Positions 10,741 through 22,700 of a stretch of 64,000 bases of DNA are shown here, one piece after another. The notes beneath the pieces were generated by a model. That model was not told the DNA's origin and did no database searches. It worked only from the letters and a program-made list of their open reading frames with translations. Numbering within the stretch: position 1 is the first letter of the stretch; each line of letters begins with the position of its first letter. The stretch is from Linnemannia elongata (lineage: Eukaryota > Mortierellomycota > Mortierellomycetes > Mortierellales > Mortierellaceae). A program made the translations under genes and the position numbers. Location: the NCBI GenBank assembly GCA_036320915.1, contig JAXBDG010000015.1:1364001-1428000 (forward strand), read 5' to 3'.

Positions 10741-11865
10741 ATGATCAAGTCCGTCCTCATCTTCAATAACCATGGCAACCCACGCCTAACAAAATTCTAC
10801 CAACCTATCGTAAGAGAAAAACGGCGCTTTCTAGTTGGGGGGGGGGGGGGGGGGGGGTTTTCGATGCAATGTGCGACTACACCAGCAAACAACATCCCTT
10901 ATTCACTCTTCTATCCTTCTCCTCCTCCTCACCTCCTCCCCTCCTCCCCTCTCTCCTTGTGCAATGTAGGACATTGCAACACAACAAGCGCTCATCAAAG
11001 AGATCTTCCAGCTCATCTCAAAACGACCCGACACTGTCTGCAATTTCCTTGAGGGCTCGCAGATGTTGGGAGGTCAGGATACTCGTGTCATCTACCGCCA
11101 CTATGCGACTTTGTACTTTGTCTTTGTTGTGGATGAATCTGAGAGTGAACTCGGGATCCTGGACCTTATCCAAGTAACGTTTTGGCAGCATTAGTGGCTT
11201 TCATTTGAACGCGTTTGAAAGTAAATCCTGTTGATAAGGAGTAGGATTTTCGCATGTCATTGACAATTTTTTTTTTCCTTGGATATTTTTATAGGTCTTT
11301 GTGGAGAGTTTGGATAGGTGCTTTGAGAACGTCTGCGAATTGGACTTGGTACGTTGAGATTCTATTACGGACATACATTCAGCAGCCGCTTTACGTGGCA
11401 TCACCATATTCAAACCAGGGCACTAACAAGGATACACGGGAGAACAAGGGCGACATTGAAGAACCTTTTAACTGTCAGATTCAGAACAGGACATTCAGGA
11501 GCAAAAACATTTTGCTACTTTGAAAATTACAGCATTGAGAACAAATGGAGAAACTAGCCTCATATCATGCATTTTTCCGTCTCTATAGATTTTCCACTTC
11601 AAGGAGGTACACGATATCTTGGCCGAGGTCATCACAGGAGGCATGGTAAGCGACAGTTGAGCTATTCATGGACATCACAACGTCATTCTGAGTAGAATTT
11701 TCGTCAATGAACCCTGAACGCGTTCTCATAACTGTCCTTTTATCTTACGTTCGCCATGATTAGGTGCTGGAGACGGATATTGGCGATATTGTGGCAGCAG
11801 TACAGGAGGCAGGGAAACTTGCCAAAAAGCCTACAGGACTCTTGGCCCAAAAGTCACCCTTCTAG
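10741..11865 (+). CDS. APS3: AP-3 adaptor complex sigma subunit
   Basis: A 161-residue small adaptin subunit from five exons: 10741-10809, 10970-11173, 11295-11348, 11589-11645 and 11764-11865, all phase 0. It begins MIKSVLIFNNHGNPRLTKFY, the hallmark start of sigma-3 chains, and contains YRHYATLYFVFVVDESESELG, LDLIQVFVESLDRCFENVCE and FKEVHDILAEVITGGMV, all typical. AP-3 sorts cargo from endosome/Golgi to the vacuole or lysosome-related organelles; sigma is part of the cargo-binding core. The length matches the family (about 160-195), with a short tail ending KPTGLLAQKSPF. Intron 1 holds a 21-G run. The next gene is convergent, 244 bases away. Confidence 0.95.
10837..10857 (+). repeat. G21 homopolymer in intron 1 of AP-3 sigma
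   Basis: Twenty-one consecutive G residues, 27 bases into the intron. A G run of this length could form a quadruplex in the pre-mRNA; its length is prone to sequencing error. Confidence 0.9.
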
Positions 11866-12109
11866 ACAGCACCCTTCCATCACCCCCCTGTAGATCAAAA
11901 TTAAACGACCCCCACCATTCACCATCGACAAACCGATTTCCTTGTACGATCGGGAAAAAAACAGAATGACAACACATTAGATGTTGGAGAGAGGGAGGAT
12001 TTTACAAAATAACAAAAAAATGAGAGGCTATGGATGGGATATGTGAAGGCTCTGGGGAAAAGAGATGTAAAGGAGAAAAAAATGGGAGACAGAGAGAGAT
12101 CAACTGTTT

Positions 12110-13485
12110 CTAAGGGTTGCTGATCAATGGGATGCCGGGTCCTTGTGTCGATGAAATGTAAACGTTCTTGACCCAGTCTATTATGCATTACGGAAAGAAA
12201 ACATGGATGTTAGTTCATGGACACAAGTACCTAAGTTGAAGGTAGAAAAGATCCAGCGAAAAAAGACGGAGAGAGAAACATACCCTTCTTGACGAAGCGC
12301 TCTGCGGCGAGGACCTTCATCTGCTCCAAAATGATCTGGTAGTTTCCTTCGATATCCTTCTGATCCCAGTTGACTTTTCCAATGACTAGTTGAAATGAAA
12401 GAAAAAGAAAAAAAAGCCGAGGTCAGCAAACTGTTAAGTGCGAACGAAGACACCACTAAAAAAAATCCAGAGATCGAAGAACAAAAAAGAATACGTACTG
12501 GTGTGAACAACGCCGTTCTTGTCGCCACGGATATCAAAAGCTGCCGTCTGGGCCTTAATCACTCCGGAAATATCCTCGGTAACTGTGCCCTTCTTGGTCG
12601 TAGGCATAAGACCCTTAGGTCCCAAGATACGAGCCAACCTCGTAACACTAGGGTACATGCCCGGTGTCGAAATACACTTGTCAAACTTATGCTTGCCCTC
12701 CTCAACTTCCTTGACCAACTCGGGGCCTCCAACAATTTGAGCGCCAGAGGCACGGGCTTCCTCGGCGAGTTTGCCCTCGGCAAAGACGAGGATGATGGAA
12801 TCCTGTTTGATGGCCTTTTGGAGGAGAACGGAGGTGCGGATAGGTTGGGAGTGCTTCTCGGCTTTGGTGTTTGTCTGGATGTGGACCTCGACCAGGTGGT
12901 TGGGTTTGCTGACCTCCTTTGCCTATTTGAGTTGTGAGGAGCAGTAGTCGCAAAACTTCTGTTGAGTGAACTGTGACCAAGGCACTTGAATCCTTTGTTC
13001 CTGAGATAATATTTTCATGACCTTGATCCGTGTAGCTCCTCTAGATGCTTCCTGCTTTCCCGTAAATCACCCAGTTGACTCGACTCCGCATTGGTGATTG
13101 ATACCACGCCGTGATCTATTGCCCCCCTGCTCTCCCCAAAGCAGAGAATTGTCTTTGCAGCTGACAGAAACTTGTTCCCTGAATCCGGTACACAATTCCA
13201 TAGGCGCGACATCTCGGATATCCTTGTCTTTCCTTCCTTTCCATGTCCTCAATTCCATTCCTCCTCCTTGCTTGCTTGACAATCCCTTGCCAAGTTGTTT
13301 ACCTTAAGGACGGCAAGAGCGTCAGTGAAGGTCATGGCGCCAGGGAGAGTGTTGGGCGCCTTCTTTGCCGAAGCATATCCTCTCTGTCCTCCTGTGAGAA
13401 TGTGAGTTGTTCCAATGACGCCGACGGCAATTGTCCTTGATGGAGTAGCAAGAGCTGCTGCCCGTGTGATGAGAGTGCTGGACAT
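12110..13485 (-). CDS. MRPL1: Mitochondrial large-subunit ribosomal protein L1 (uL1m)
   Basis: A 258-residue uL1 protein from exons 13485-13303, 12922-12499, 12385-12284 and 12177-12110; lengths sum to 777. The N terminus (MSSTLITRAAALATPSRT, then GGQRGYASAKKAP) is a mitochondrial targeting sequence. The body has the L1 signature region: FDKCISTPGMYPSVTRLARI, LGPKGLMPTTKKGTV, FDIRGDKNGVVH and IGKVNWDQKDIEGNYQIIL, ending STQGPGIPLISNP. uL1 forms the L1 stalk beside the ribosomal E site and assists release of deacylated tRNA. The last exon codes only the final strand. The gene to its left is convergent (244 bases); the permease lies head-to-tail on the other side. Confidence 0.95.
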
Positions 13486-14266
13486 GACTGATGTGCAAAG
13501 AGGAGAGGGCGATGTGAGGAGGAGAGGGAGGTTGACACTCAGGAACAGAGGGCTGGTAATGCGACTGGGGAATGCCGATGTCGGACAGCAATTGCAGGGT
13601 AAACAAAAAATGTGGCTTGATGTTGATCTGTCACGTGCACCTAGGAAACCTCCAAGATCCTGTTCGCGCTTTTTTTTTTTTTTGCTCCCATCATGGCTCA
13701 CAAAAAATGTCACGCCCTCCTCTTCGCCTGGGCGATCGCTTTTTGTCGATCCAGCTACCCCCCCATATTGTTTGCGACAAAACTAAGGATAGCTAAGCAT
13801 GATTTATTCGAGAATAGGGATCGATTGACACTGCTATTGGTTTTTTTGGGTGGTGGTGAGAAGCTTTTTTATTTTTCATTCGGTCACTTTTAATTGTAGC
13901 CACATATCCTCTTTTTTTTTTTTTAACATCTTTGGATTTTCCTCAGTCTCGTTTCTTTTTCTTGTTGCCAAGTGAGATGGGCTAGAAACGAGAGAGGCAA
14001 GAATCGTCGTCAGCTTGTTTTTCATCAAATCCTTTCATGCTACGCGACATTTTCAGAGTGTCATGTCCAGATCATCAACAAATATCCCTCGGGCACGTTT
14101 CTGTCCTGAACGAAACCATAGCTTGAGCATTGATAAACAACAAAAGAAGCAAAAAAATAAAACGAGAGGTTTTTTCTTGATGGGTATTATAATTTTTTAT
14201 TATGGATAATGTTACAAGAGGGGGTGGTGTGTGTGAATGTGTTGTGAGAAATGAGCGGCACTGCTT
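13486..14266. other. Intergenic region between permease 3' end and MRPL1 start
   Basis: 780 bases containing the MRPL1 leader (with a T-run at about 13671-13683) and the permease 3' flank. Only fragmentary open frames are present, with T-runs near 13910. No gene recognised. Confidence 0.5.
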
Positions 14267-16115
14267 TTAAGCAAGGATATGAACGATCTTCTTCCACCAA
14301 GACGAGTTCTTCTTCTCGGCCTGAGAGGCGGTATCATCAACATTCATTGTAATATCAATGAAGGACCGACCAGTATCCAGATCGACATCGACCAACTTCA
14401 AGATCTTGGTCTTGCACCAGAACTTGTTTCCGAGGTAAAGAAGAACAACAAATGGCAGAGTAATATAAGCGGAGAGGAAGGCCTTGATGCTAAAGGGCGA
14501 GAAGGCGGTGTACCCCTGGCCGAGGAGGATGATCGCACAGATGAGAATCGTGTAGATGGGACCGAAGGGGTAGAGGTGAGAGATGAAGGGGAGGTCCTTG
14601 ATGTTGCGACCCTGGGCCTTGTAGGCCATACGGAAGCGGATGTGATTGACGGCGATACCGACCCAAGCGACGAAACCGGTGGTGGAGGAGAGAGACAAGA
14701 GCCAGTTGTAGGCTTCACCCTGACCGATCTGGGGGAGAGAGACGATGAAGGCCAAGCAGCCAACGAGAGAGGTTGCGAGGACGCAGTAGACGGGGACACC
14801 CCAGCGGTTAACATAGCCAAAGAACTTGGGGGCGGAACCTTCCTTGGAGAGGGTGTGGAGGGCACGGGAGGAAGCATAGAGACCAGAGTTACCGGCAGAG
14901 AGAATGGCGACCAGGATGACGGCGTTCATGATATCACCTCCGATCTTGATACCGGCACGGACAAAGACACGGGTGAAAGGGGAAGACGCAATGTTGCCAT
15001 CAGCATTGCCGAGGATAGGGTCGTTGTATGGGATGCAGAATCCAATGATGGTGATGGTGAGGATATAGAAGAGGAGAATACGCCAGAAGACTTGGCGAAT
15101 GGCACGGGGGACGTTCTTGCGAGGGTTCTTGGTCTCTCCAGCTGCAATACCGACCAACTCGGCGCCTTGGAACGAGAATCCGGCGTTCAAGAAGATCGAG
15201 GCCAGACCAGCAAATCCACCATGGAAGGGTCCCATGTTAAAGACTGCAGCACCGGGCTGGGGTGCGACAGAGCCATCGGCCTCGATGAAACCCTTGCCGA
15301 CAGCGCCACCAATGTAGAGGAAACCGACAATGATGAAGACGGCAACGGCGAGGACCTTGATCAAACTGAGCCAGTACTCGGTCTCACCGTAGGCCTTGAC
15401 CGTGGTGAGGTTGAGCGAGGTGAGGACGACAATGAAGACAAGAGCCCAAACCCAGCCCGGACAATTTTCTACTGGGACCCAGTATGAGATAATCAAGCCG
15501 GCGGCAACCAATTCTGCAGCAAGGGTAATCGACCAGGAGAACCAGTACACCCATCCTGTTAGAGCAACAAGATAACAATAAAATGGAATTAGGAATCAGA
15601 TCGGAGCCCTGGAAAGAACAAAACATGGAACCAGGGGAAGGAATGTGTACCCCAAGAGAGATACAAGGACCCTGCGAAAGAATCTGGGATTTCAAGCATA
15701 GGGATAAAAGAACAAGTGACTTACCAAGCATGAATCCAAAGGCGGGGTCAACAAAGCGGGTTCCGTAGGCGTTAATAGATCCAGTGATGGGCATGTAAGT
15801 GGTCATCTCTCCAAGAGAGCTCATGAAGCAGTAGACCATGGTTCCGATAAGACCATAGGCAATCAAGGCATAACCAGGTCCGGCGACCGAGATGGACGAT
15901 CCCGAGGCCAAGAAGAGACCGGTACCGATGGTGCCTCCGAGCGAGATCATGGTCAAGTGGCGGGCCTGTAGGTTGCGCTGGAGGCCACCCTCACCGCTGG
16001 CGGTGGTGAGCTCATTGTTGTGGGACTCGATGACTTCGGTGGATTCGATCTTTTCGCTATAGGTGGGCTGTCCTTCGTAGGACTCCATTTGTTCGCCGTA
16101 TTCAGTCTTTGACAT
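14267..16115 (-). CDS. Amino-acid permease (YAT/AAT family)
   Basis: A 559-residue plasma-membrane amino-acid permease from exons 16115-15725 and 15555-14267. The cytosolic N terminus is hydrophilic (MSKTEYGEQMESYEGQPTYS). The first membrane helix carries the APC-family substrate-backbone motif SLGGTIGTGLFLASGS. About twelve hydrophobic segments follow, with further family markers: FNAGF-like NAGFSFQGAELVGIAAGE, TKNPRKNVPRAIRQVFWRI, AGNSGLYASSRALHTLSKEG and APKFFGYVNRWGVP. Such carriers are proton-coupled importers of a broad range of amino acids. The length fits the family (540-600). The Lys/Glu-bearing N tail could be a ubiquitination and endocytosis region, as in yeast homologues. Substrate range cannot be told from the sequence. 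Confidence 0.95.
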
Positions 16116-18382
16116 GGCGCTATGTTTGTTTGTGTGAAGGAAAGGTGTGATGATAGAATGTACAATGGGATGATGGAAGGGGAGGATGTTATTACAGAAG
16201 AGGAGGATGAAGGTGGTGATACAAAAGGGAGGAGGAAAGGAAACCCTTTTGGAGGATGAAGGTGAGAGAGTGAGGAAGGGGTGAGGATGAAATGAAAGGC
16301 AAGTGCGAGGGAAAGAGAAAAAAAAGGGGGAGTGAGGAGACGGGGATGATCAGTCTTTTATATTGTTTGCCCAGAATGCCGGTTGGCCTCCATATCTCAT
16401 GGTGATATGAAAGTGATTGACCGATTAGCTATTGAATAAACCATCACAACTGATTGAATTAAAATACAAATCAGAGTCAGAAACACATATCACATAACGG
16501 TTTTATTATTGGTACTGTGCTTCTGATATATCAGTGACGACAGATGAGCCTATCTCTCTCTCTCTCTCACTCCTTCTGTAGCTCTTTCTACGCTTAGGGG
16601 AATAAAGAACAAAATAAATATAAAGGTACCAACAGCTTGTTTTGACTTGAATTGGACCTGGTTCATGGATTCTACTGTCACCTGCATGGCAAATAACAGG
16701 AAGTACTCTATTCCCTATTCCTCCTTTCTACAGATGAGGCCCATGAGAGAGCTTATTGGCCAAGAAAACTGGGACCTGGGGAGAAGATCCCCAGGAACAA
16801 AACCACTGGACAAGTCGAGTCAAGTCAAGTATGTCACCTTGACAAACCTGTCGATGAGATTATTGTTGTAAAGGACAGTCGTGTTTGTCTCAGCTTCCCA
16901 CCTTTTTCTTTTTCTTCCATGGGACACTTACTTTCAAACAAGAATGACAGAGAGACTAGAAACCACACCAACAATGAGAAAAGGAAAAGACGTACCAGTG
17001 AGAAGTGTGAAGGCAACGGCGGCAGGAATGTCGACAAGTTGCCATTTGGGTTTCTTGTTTTCGTTGGTAGTGTTTCGGGCCAGACGCCCACTCCCTCGTC
17101 TCACTCTCCCTCTCTGTCTTCACTTCCCCTTTTCCCATCGTGCGTGTGCATCCTTCCGTCGCCGTCGATAAGAGAGATAGGGAGAGAGGAAAAGAAGGGA
17201 AACAATGGAAGCCAAGGACATTTCGATTGTTTTTTTGTGCGTGTGTAAGTAAGGTGGTTGTTGTCTGTATTTGGTCTTGTCTGGTTACTTTCGCACACTA
17301 AGCATAAATTGAATGAAAGGAAACATGCAACTCTATCTCTCTTTTGCACCACCAACGGAAGGTTTTTTCTCTTCGGTTTGTTCCTACGCCTTCCGAAAAT
17401 GGTGCACAACCAAAAGAAAAAAAAACACTTCAGTTTGCGGGCATAAAGGGTTGGAGGATGAGTGACGAGTAGGAGAGTGAGAGCAAATAAGAAAGAATGC
17501 AGGATGTTGTTTGTTTGTTTTTTTTTGTGTGTGGTATTTGTTTGTTTTTCTATGACTGATTTGCACACAACCTCATTCCTCACTTCCCCGTTCATTTGTT
17601 TGTTTTTTTTTGTTGTACTATTGTCTGTCCTTCCATCACACACACACATTGGAGCTGAAATGAGAACTCGTCTTGACCATGCCAACAACAACCCCATTGG
17701 AGCAATTGCTTGAAGGTTGAATCCAAACAAACAAAGAATGAAGATGTCGAGCTGACTAACAATCCTTCCTTTCCTCCTTCTTCTCCACCGTACCTCCCTT
17801 TGGTAGAACTCTCTCTCTCTCTCTCTTTCTGTCATCAGTATTCTCTCTTGTCCAAAGAAATGCAACGCAAAGTAAGCAAAGCAAAGCAAAGGATGCAAAA
17901 GCAACCCAAAAAAGAAAGCGAACCACTCGCAAATCTACCCGGGAGGTTTGCACAAACGGCCGTTTTTTGTTCTCGTCCTTCTTCGCTCATAGCTCTCTCC
18001 TGCACCTCCCTCCCTTCTCCCTCTCCATGCATATGGCATATGTCGTACCCTTTTTACTTTTACCATTCTCCGCCCCGCCCACCTAAGCCTGCCTCTGTCG
18101 CCTCTTCTCTCACGCTCTTGCCCACTTATACTTTTCCTTCTTATCGAATCTCGTGACAACCTTGCATGCCGAAACCCAATGATACTTCCTCCTTCTCTCT
18201 TGAAGAAAACTCAGACACAGGGTATCTAATAAGTGCTAGCCTACTCTCACTCAAATGATTTTCTATTACTTGAAGAAAAAATAAGTCTTGGATTAGAGTT
18301 TCCAAAACGCCGTTTACCCCCATCTTGATTTCTTTGCACTATTACTCGCTCGTTTGACCTTTCGCTCCTCTGCCCATCCACC

Positions 18383-18406
18383 TTTTTTTTTTTTTTTTTT
18401 TTTTTT
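18383..18406 (+). repeat. T24 homopolymer
   Basis: Run of 24 T in a gene-poor region. Confidence 0.9.
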
Positions 18407-19338
18407 GGAATTCTCTCATATTGTCCACACTCACGTTTATCCACCCACTATCTCTCACGCTCACACTTGTTCTTGGCCGAGTCGGAGAATCGAAACCCGC
18501 AGTCAATGTCTGTCACAAGTGTGATCTTAGCGGAGCGGAGGTAGAGGTGTAGTGTTCGTTCATGAATGGGAAGGCGACCTTGATATTCCAAAAGACCAAG
18601 TTTCTTTCAGGGTTCACAGCTGAGATGGAAAATGACGATAGCAGTCATAAACTGATTATCTGTTTCCCCATCTTTCGACCACCGCCCAGCAATGGACGTC
18701 GATATGAGAATGAGAAGTAGGAGATTGGTCGCTTTGGCATGCGGATGGGGAAAAGCATATAGGGCCGATAGGTGAATGTCAACAAGGGGATAAAAAAGAA
18801 AACAAAAGCGACGGTGGAAAGGTTGGTTAACTGGTCGTTTTATTTAGCTCTTTTTTTTTTAGTAGGTGTAAATAAACAGACAAAGACATCATTCATAACT
18901 CTCGCTCCACTTTTTTTTTTTTTTTTGGAAGCGTCGATGGTGGTAAATGGTCTAGATAGACTCGTTTGTGTCTCTTATCTACAGCAGTGACATACACATA
19001 ATCATGAACATGGATACCAACAACTCGCAACAAACACGCACACGAAAACACCAAACAGCAGTAAACAATACACAATCGAGACAGATCGAAGGTCAAAAGC
19101 ACAAGTAGAGGACAGTGCAATCGACATTCTAGTTGCGCCTCCGGAAAGATATCCAAACACTCGTGGCGTGCAAAAGGTGTCCAAAAAATGCGTACAATGC
19201 GTGCGAAACTGCCAAACTCGGAAGAGAACACACCCTTGATTCATGTGTCTGCTTGTACTCTTTCTCTTTCTCTGCTCGGTAAACAACAGAGAGAGCAAGA
19301 GGATAGATGATAGAGAGGTGTGAAAGGGAGGACAAATA

Positions 19339-19366
19339 CAAACAAACAAACAAACAAACAAACAAA
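19339..19366 (+). repeat. (CAAA)n microsatellite
   Basis: Seven consecutive CAAA-type units downstream of PRP16, next to several T-rich and CA-rich stretches. Confidence 0.85.
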
Positions 19367-19763
19367 ATTGCCCTTCTTTTTTGATTTAATCTCCTTTGTT
19401 TATTTCGGCGTAATTGTTTGTCTCTGTTAGCATTTTTGTTGTGTAGTGTAGTGCGGAAAAAGGTTGCTGCTTGTTTTGTGTTTGTCATCGTGGGTGAGTG
19501 GGCTTAGGAGAGAGAGAGCGTGAAAGATAGACAGAGAAGGAGGGCAACGAGACAGCCAGTGAGAGTGAGTGCACAAAGGTGGAGGTACGTGGTACACTTC
19601 TTCATTCTGTCTATTACCACACGACACACGCAGGATCATCAAAACAAAGGCTCTCTCAAAGGCACCAAGAATGAGGTACTTTTCTTTATGCTTCGTACTT
19701 GCAATTGTACTCTAAAGAAGGTAATAAACAACCCCAAACCCCACCTCCCCACAACTCTTCTCT

Positions 19764-22700
19764 CTAAATACCAAGCCTGCGTTTCCGCATAGGGGTCATG
19801 GGCGTTTTGAACCCAGGAGTAGCAATCCTGAATCGGGCCTCGGCCGTTGAGCCTCCTCCGGCATTGGCCGCTGCTGCTGCTGCCGCCGCAGCGCTCTCCT
19901 GCTCTTCCTTCTCCCGCGTCTGCTTCAGATCCATCTCCAACGCCATGCGCGCCTCCTCGGCCTTGGTTGCAATCCTCTTCTCCCTGTGTGTGTACGACTT
20001 CTCCTTAACAGAGTAAAACATCGGTCCCAACTCGGCCAGCCAGTGTGGATCCACCGATGTCACACACTGCATATACTCCTTCGAGGTCATCACCAGTTCG
20101 TGGTAGACAATGTAATCCGGGTTGTATCCAAGACCATACAGTGCCGACGTTGGATGCAAGTGACAAGGCATGCCCGTACGACAGTTGACATACTCTCCCA
20201 GAGCTTTGATCCGTCCCGCCTGGTGGAAATACGCTGAACAAATGCACTTGCGGATAATGTCCCAGTCGGTGTTGCATGAGACATACGGCATCTTCTCAGA
20301 CTTCATCATATCCATCAGCTGCGACCGCACCTCTCGAGCCTTCCGCATCGCCTTGGGCTGCACAAAGTGCTTCAGACACCAGTCATCGCGGTATCCATTC
20401 GACCTCCACTGTGTGTAGACATTCAACAACGTCAAATGGTCACTCTCGGGCACAAAGAACTTTTCACGGGCAGCGTCCGATTCCTCCAAGCGCTCCTTAG
20501 GGCGGTAAAACACCGTAGGAACAGACAGCATCGACACCACCGTCACAATCTCGGCTGTGCAACCCATCTTCTCTGCCACGATCAACATCTTGGCAAGCGA
20601 GGGTTCGGTCGGGAACACGGCCATCTTCTGCCCCATAGGCGTCAGCTCTCCTGTGTTGTCTAATGCGCCCTGGATCCAGAGCTGGTACATCGAGTTGAGC
20701 AAGTTGTCCTGTGGTGGCGGGTCCATAAAATCAAACTCGAGCAGGTTCTTGACATTCAACGACTTGAGTTGCAAGACGACCGTCGACAGGTTGGTTCTCT
20801 GGATCTCGGGAATCGGGTTGACAAACATCTCGTACACGAACGCCTGTTCCGTGTACAACCTCCACGACGTTCCTGGCCCAGTTCGTCCAGCACGACCCGA
20901 CCGCTGGTTGGCGTTGGCTTGAGAGATCGGCGTGATCTGCAGCGAGTCCATGCCGATCTTGGGGTTGAACACCTTGAGCTTGACATACCCCGCATCAACC
21001 ACATACAAGATACCGTCGATTGTCAGTGACGTCTCTCCGATATTGGTGGCAACGACACACTTGCGGGCATTGTTCTCGCCGGGCTCAAAGATCTTGGCTT
21101 GCAAGTCCGCCGGCATCTGAGAATAAATCGGCAGCACAGCCAGCGGTGGTGCATTATCGATCTGCGCCAGTCGCTCTGTGATGACTTGACAGGTAATCTC
21201 GATATCCTCCTGGCCAGTCATGAACACTAGGATATCTCCTGCTGGTTGTCCTAGATGGATAGCCAAGACCTGCTTGACCGCGCTATCGACGTAGTCCTCG
21301 CACGGCACCTTGCTGAACATAATATCGACTGGGAAGGTACGTCCTGGGATCGTAAAAGTCGCCGCATTGCCGTAAAACGACGAGAACTATGTTCAAAAAT
21401 ATACATGAAAAGTTAGTAACTTCTCAGAAGATACATTACATTTCCGAAAATAAGAACGCGATACATATTCAGCACAAGTGGTTGATACGTACCTTGTCAG
21501 CGTTCATGGTGGCTGAGGTGACAATGAGCTTGAGGTCGCGTCGCCTGGCTAGGATCTTCTTCATCAAGCCCATCAATACATCTGTGTTCAAAGAACGCTC
21601 GTGGGCTTCGTCCATAATAATCGCGCTGTAATGGTCCAGATCGCCTTCTCGAATCGACTCGCGCAAAAGCACACCGTCCGTCATGTATTTGATCACCGTC
21701 TCCGGCGAGGTCACATCCTCGAAACGAATGGCATATCCAACAGTCGATCCAAGCTTGCATCCCATCTCTTCAGAGACACGGCGGGCGACAGACATAGCAG
21801 CAACACGGCGGGGCTGGGTGCACCCAATCATTCCAAACGTGCTGTATCCGTCCTCGTGCAAGAACTGTGTCAACTGAGTCGTCTTTCCTGATCCTGTCTC
21901 TCCAACGACAATAATGACCTGGTTGTCCCGGATGACACGCATGAGTTCCTCCCTGACCGCAAACGCTGGCAAGTACTCTCGCTGTTCCTTCATCGTCTTG
22001 GTTTTGGAGAACGCGCTGGCAGCCTCTGATGTCTTGAGGTGAGACGCAAACTGAGAGTCGCCCTTGCCATCCATATCGTCGTCCTCGTCACCTGCCTCCT
22101 TGGCCTTGGCCACTGCTGCTGCTGCTTCCTCATTGGCTTGCTCCTCTGGGTTCTCCAACCCCATGACATTACCAAGTGCCGTTCCCGCAACCTGAAACTT
22201 GGGTGCCGCCTTCATACGCTCTGCCTGCTCACGCTTCTCCCGAACAAGTGCACTTCCCTTGCGTGAAAAGATCGCCATGTCTGACGTAGGATCCTTGACC
22301 GACTGCACCGCCTCCACCTGCTTTGTGAACACAACTCGGCCGTCCAGGAATGGCGGCTTGATGTCGTGAACAAGTAAATGAACTCGAGCCTCAGATTCAT
22401 CATCAAAGTCTGTGTCGACTTCCTTGCGCTGGAAGACACCACTGGTCAACATCCGATTGGTCTCCCACATCTCGTTGTCCTTGTTGTACTGAGCCTGCCG
22501 CGCAGAGATCTTCTTCATCTGCTTCTTCTCGAGCTCCTCCTCCTTCTTGGCGTCGTGCTCTTCATAGTCGGCAAAGGGGTTGTGCATGTCGTCCATGGCG
22601 CTTCCGGTCTCCTCCATGTTGTACCATTCGCGATCAACCTGACGCTGCTCAGTCTCCCATTCGCCTCTGTCAGGGACCTCCTCCATGTTTTCGTTGGGGT

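Larger units (their letters stand above)
16116..19763. other. 3.6-kb gene-poor region
   Basis: The permease leader is GA-rich on the plus strand for about 250 bases. Beyond it only short open frames of low complexity are found. Simple sequence is frequent: (CT)n near 16553-16568 and 17811-17826, T24 at 18383-18406, T-runs near 18848 and 18911, and (CAAA)n at 19339-19366. I saw no family resemblance, tRNA or terminal repeats. The stretch may contain the long 3' UTR of PRP16 or an unrecognised non-coding RNA. Confidence 0.45.

Noticed and set aside
14279..15487. 402-codon open frame opposite the amino-acid permease
   Set aside because: Exact antisense shadow of a clear permease exon. Its composition (Asp/Glu/Gly-rich) follows from the codon bias of the sense strand.
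17101..17904. 267-codon minus-strand open frame
   Set aside because: Low-complexity mix of Arg/Glu, Ser and Phe runs derived from CT/GA-rich and T-run DNA; no conserved blocks, start context or splice partners.
19339..19366. Regularly spaced CAAA units resembling a small repeat array
   Set aside because: Simple microsatellite with no spacers; not CRISPR, which would not be expected in nuclear fungal DNA.
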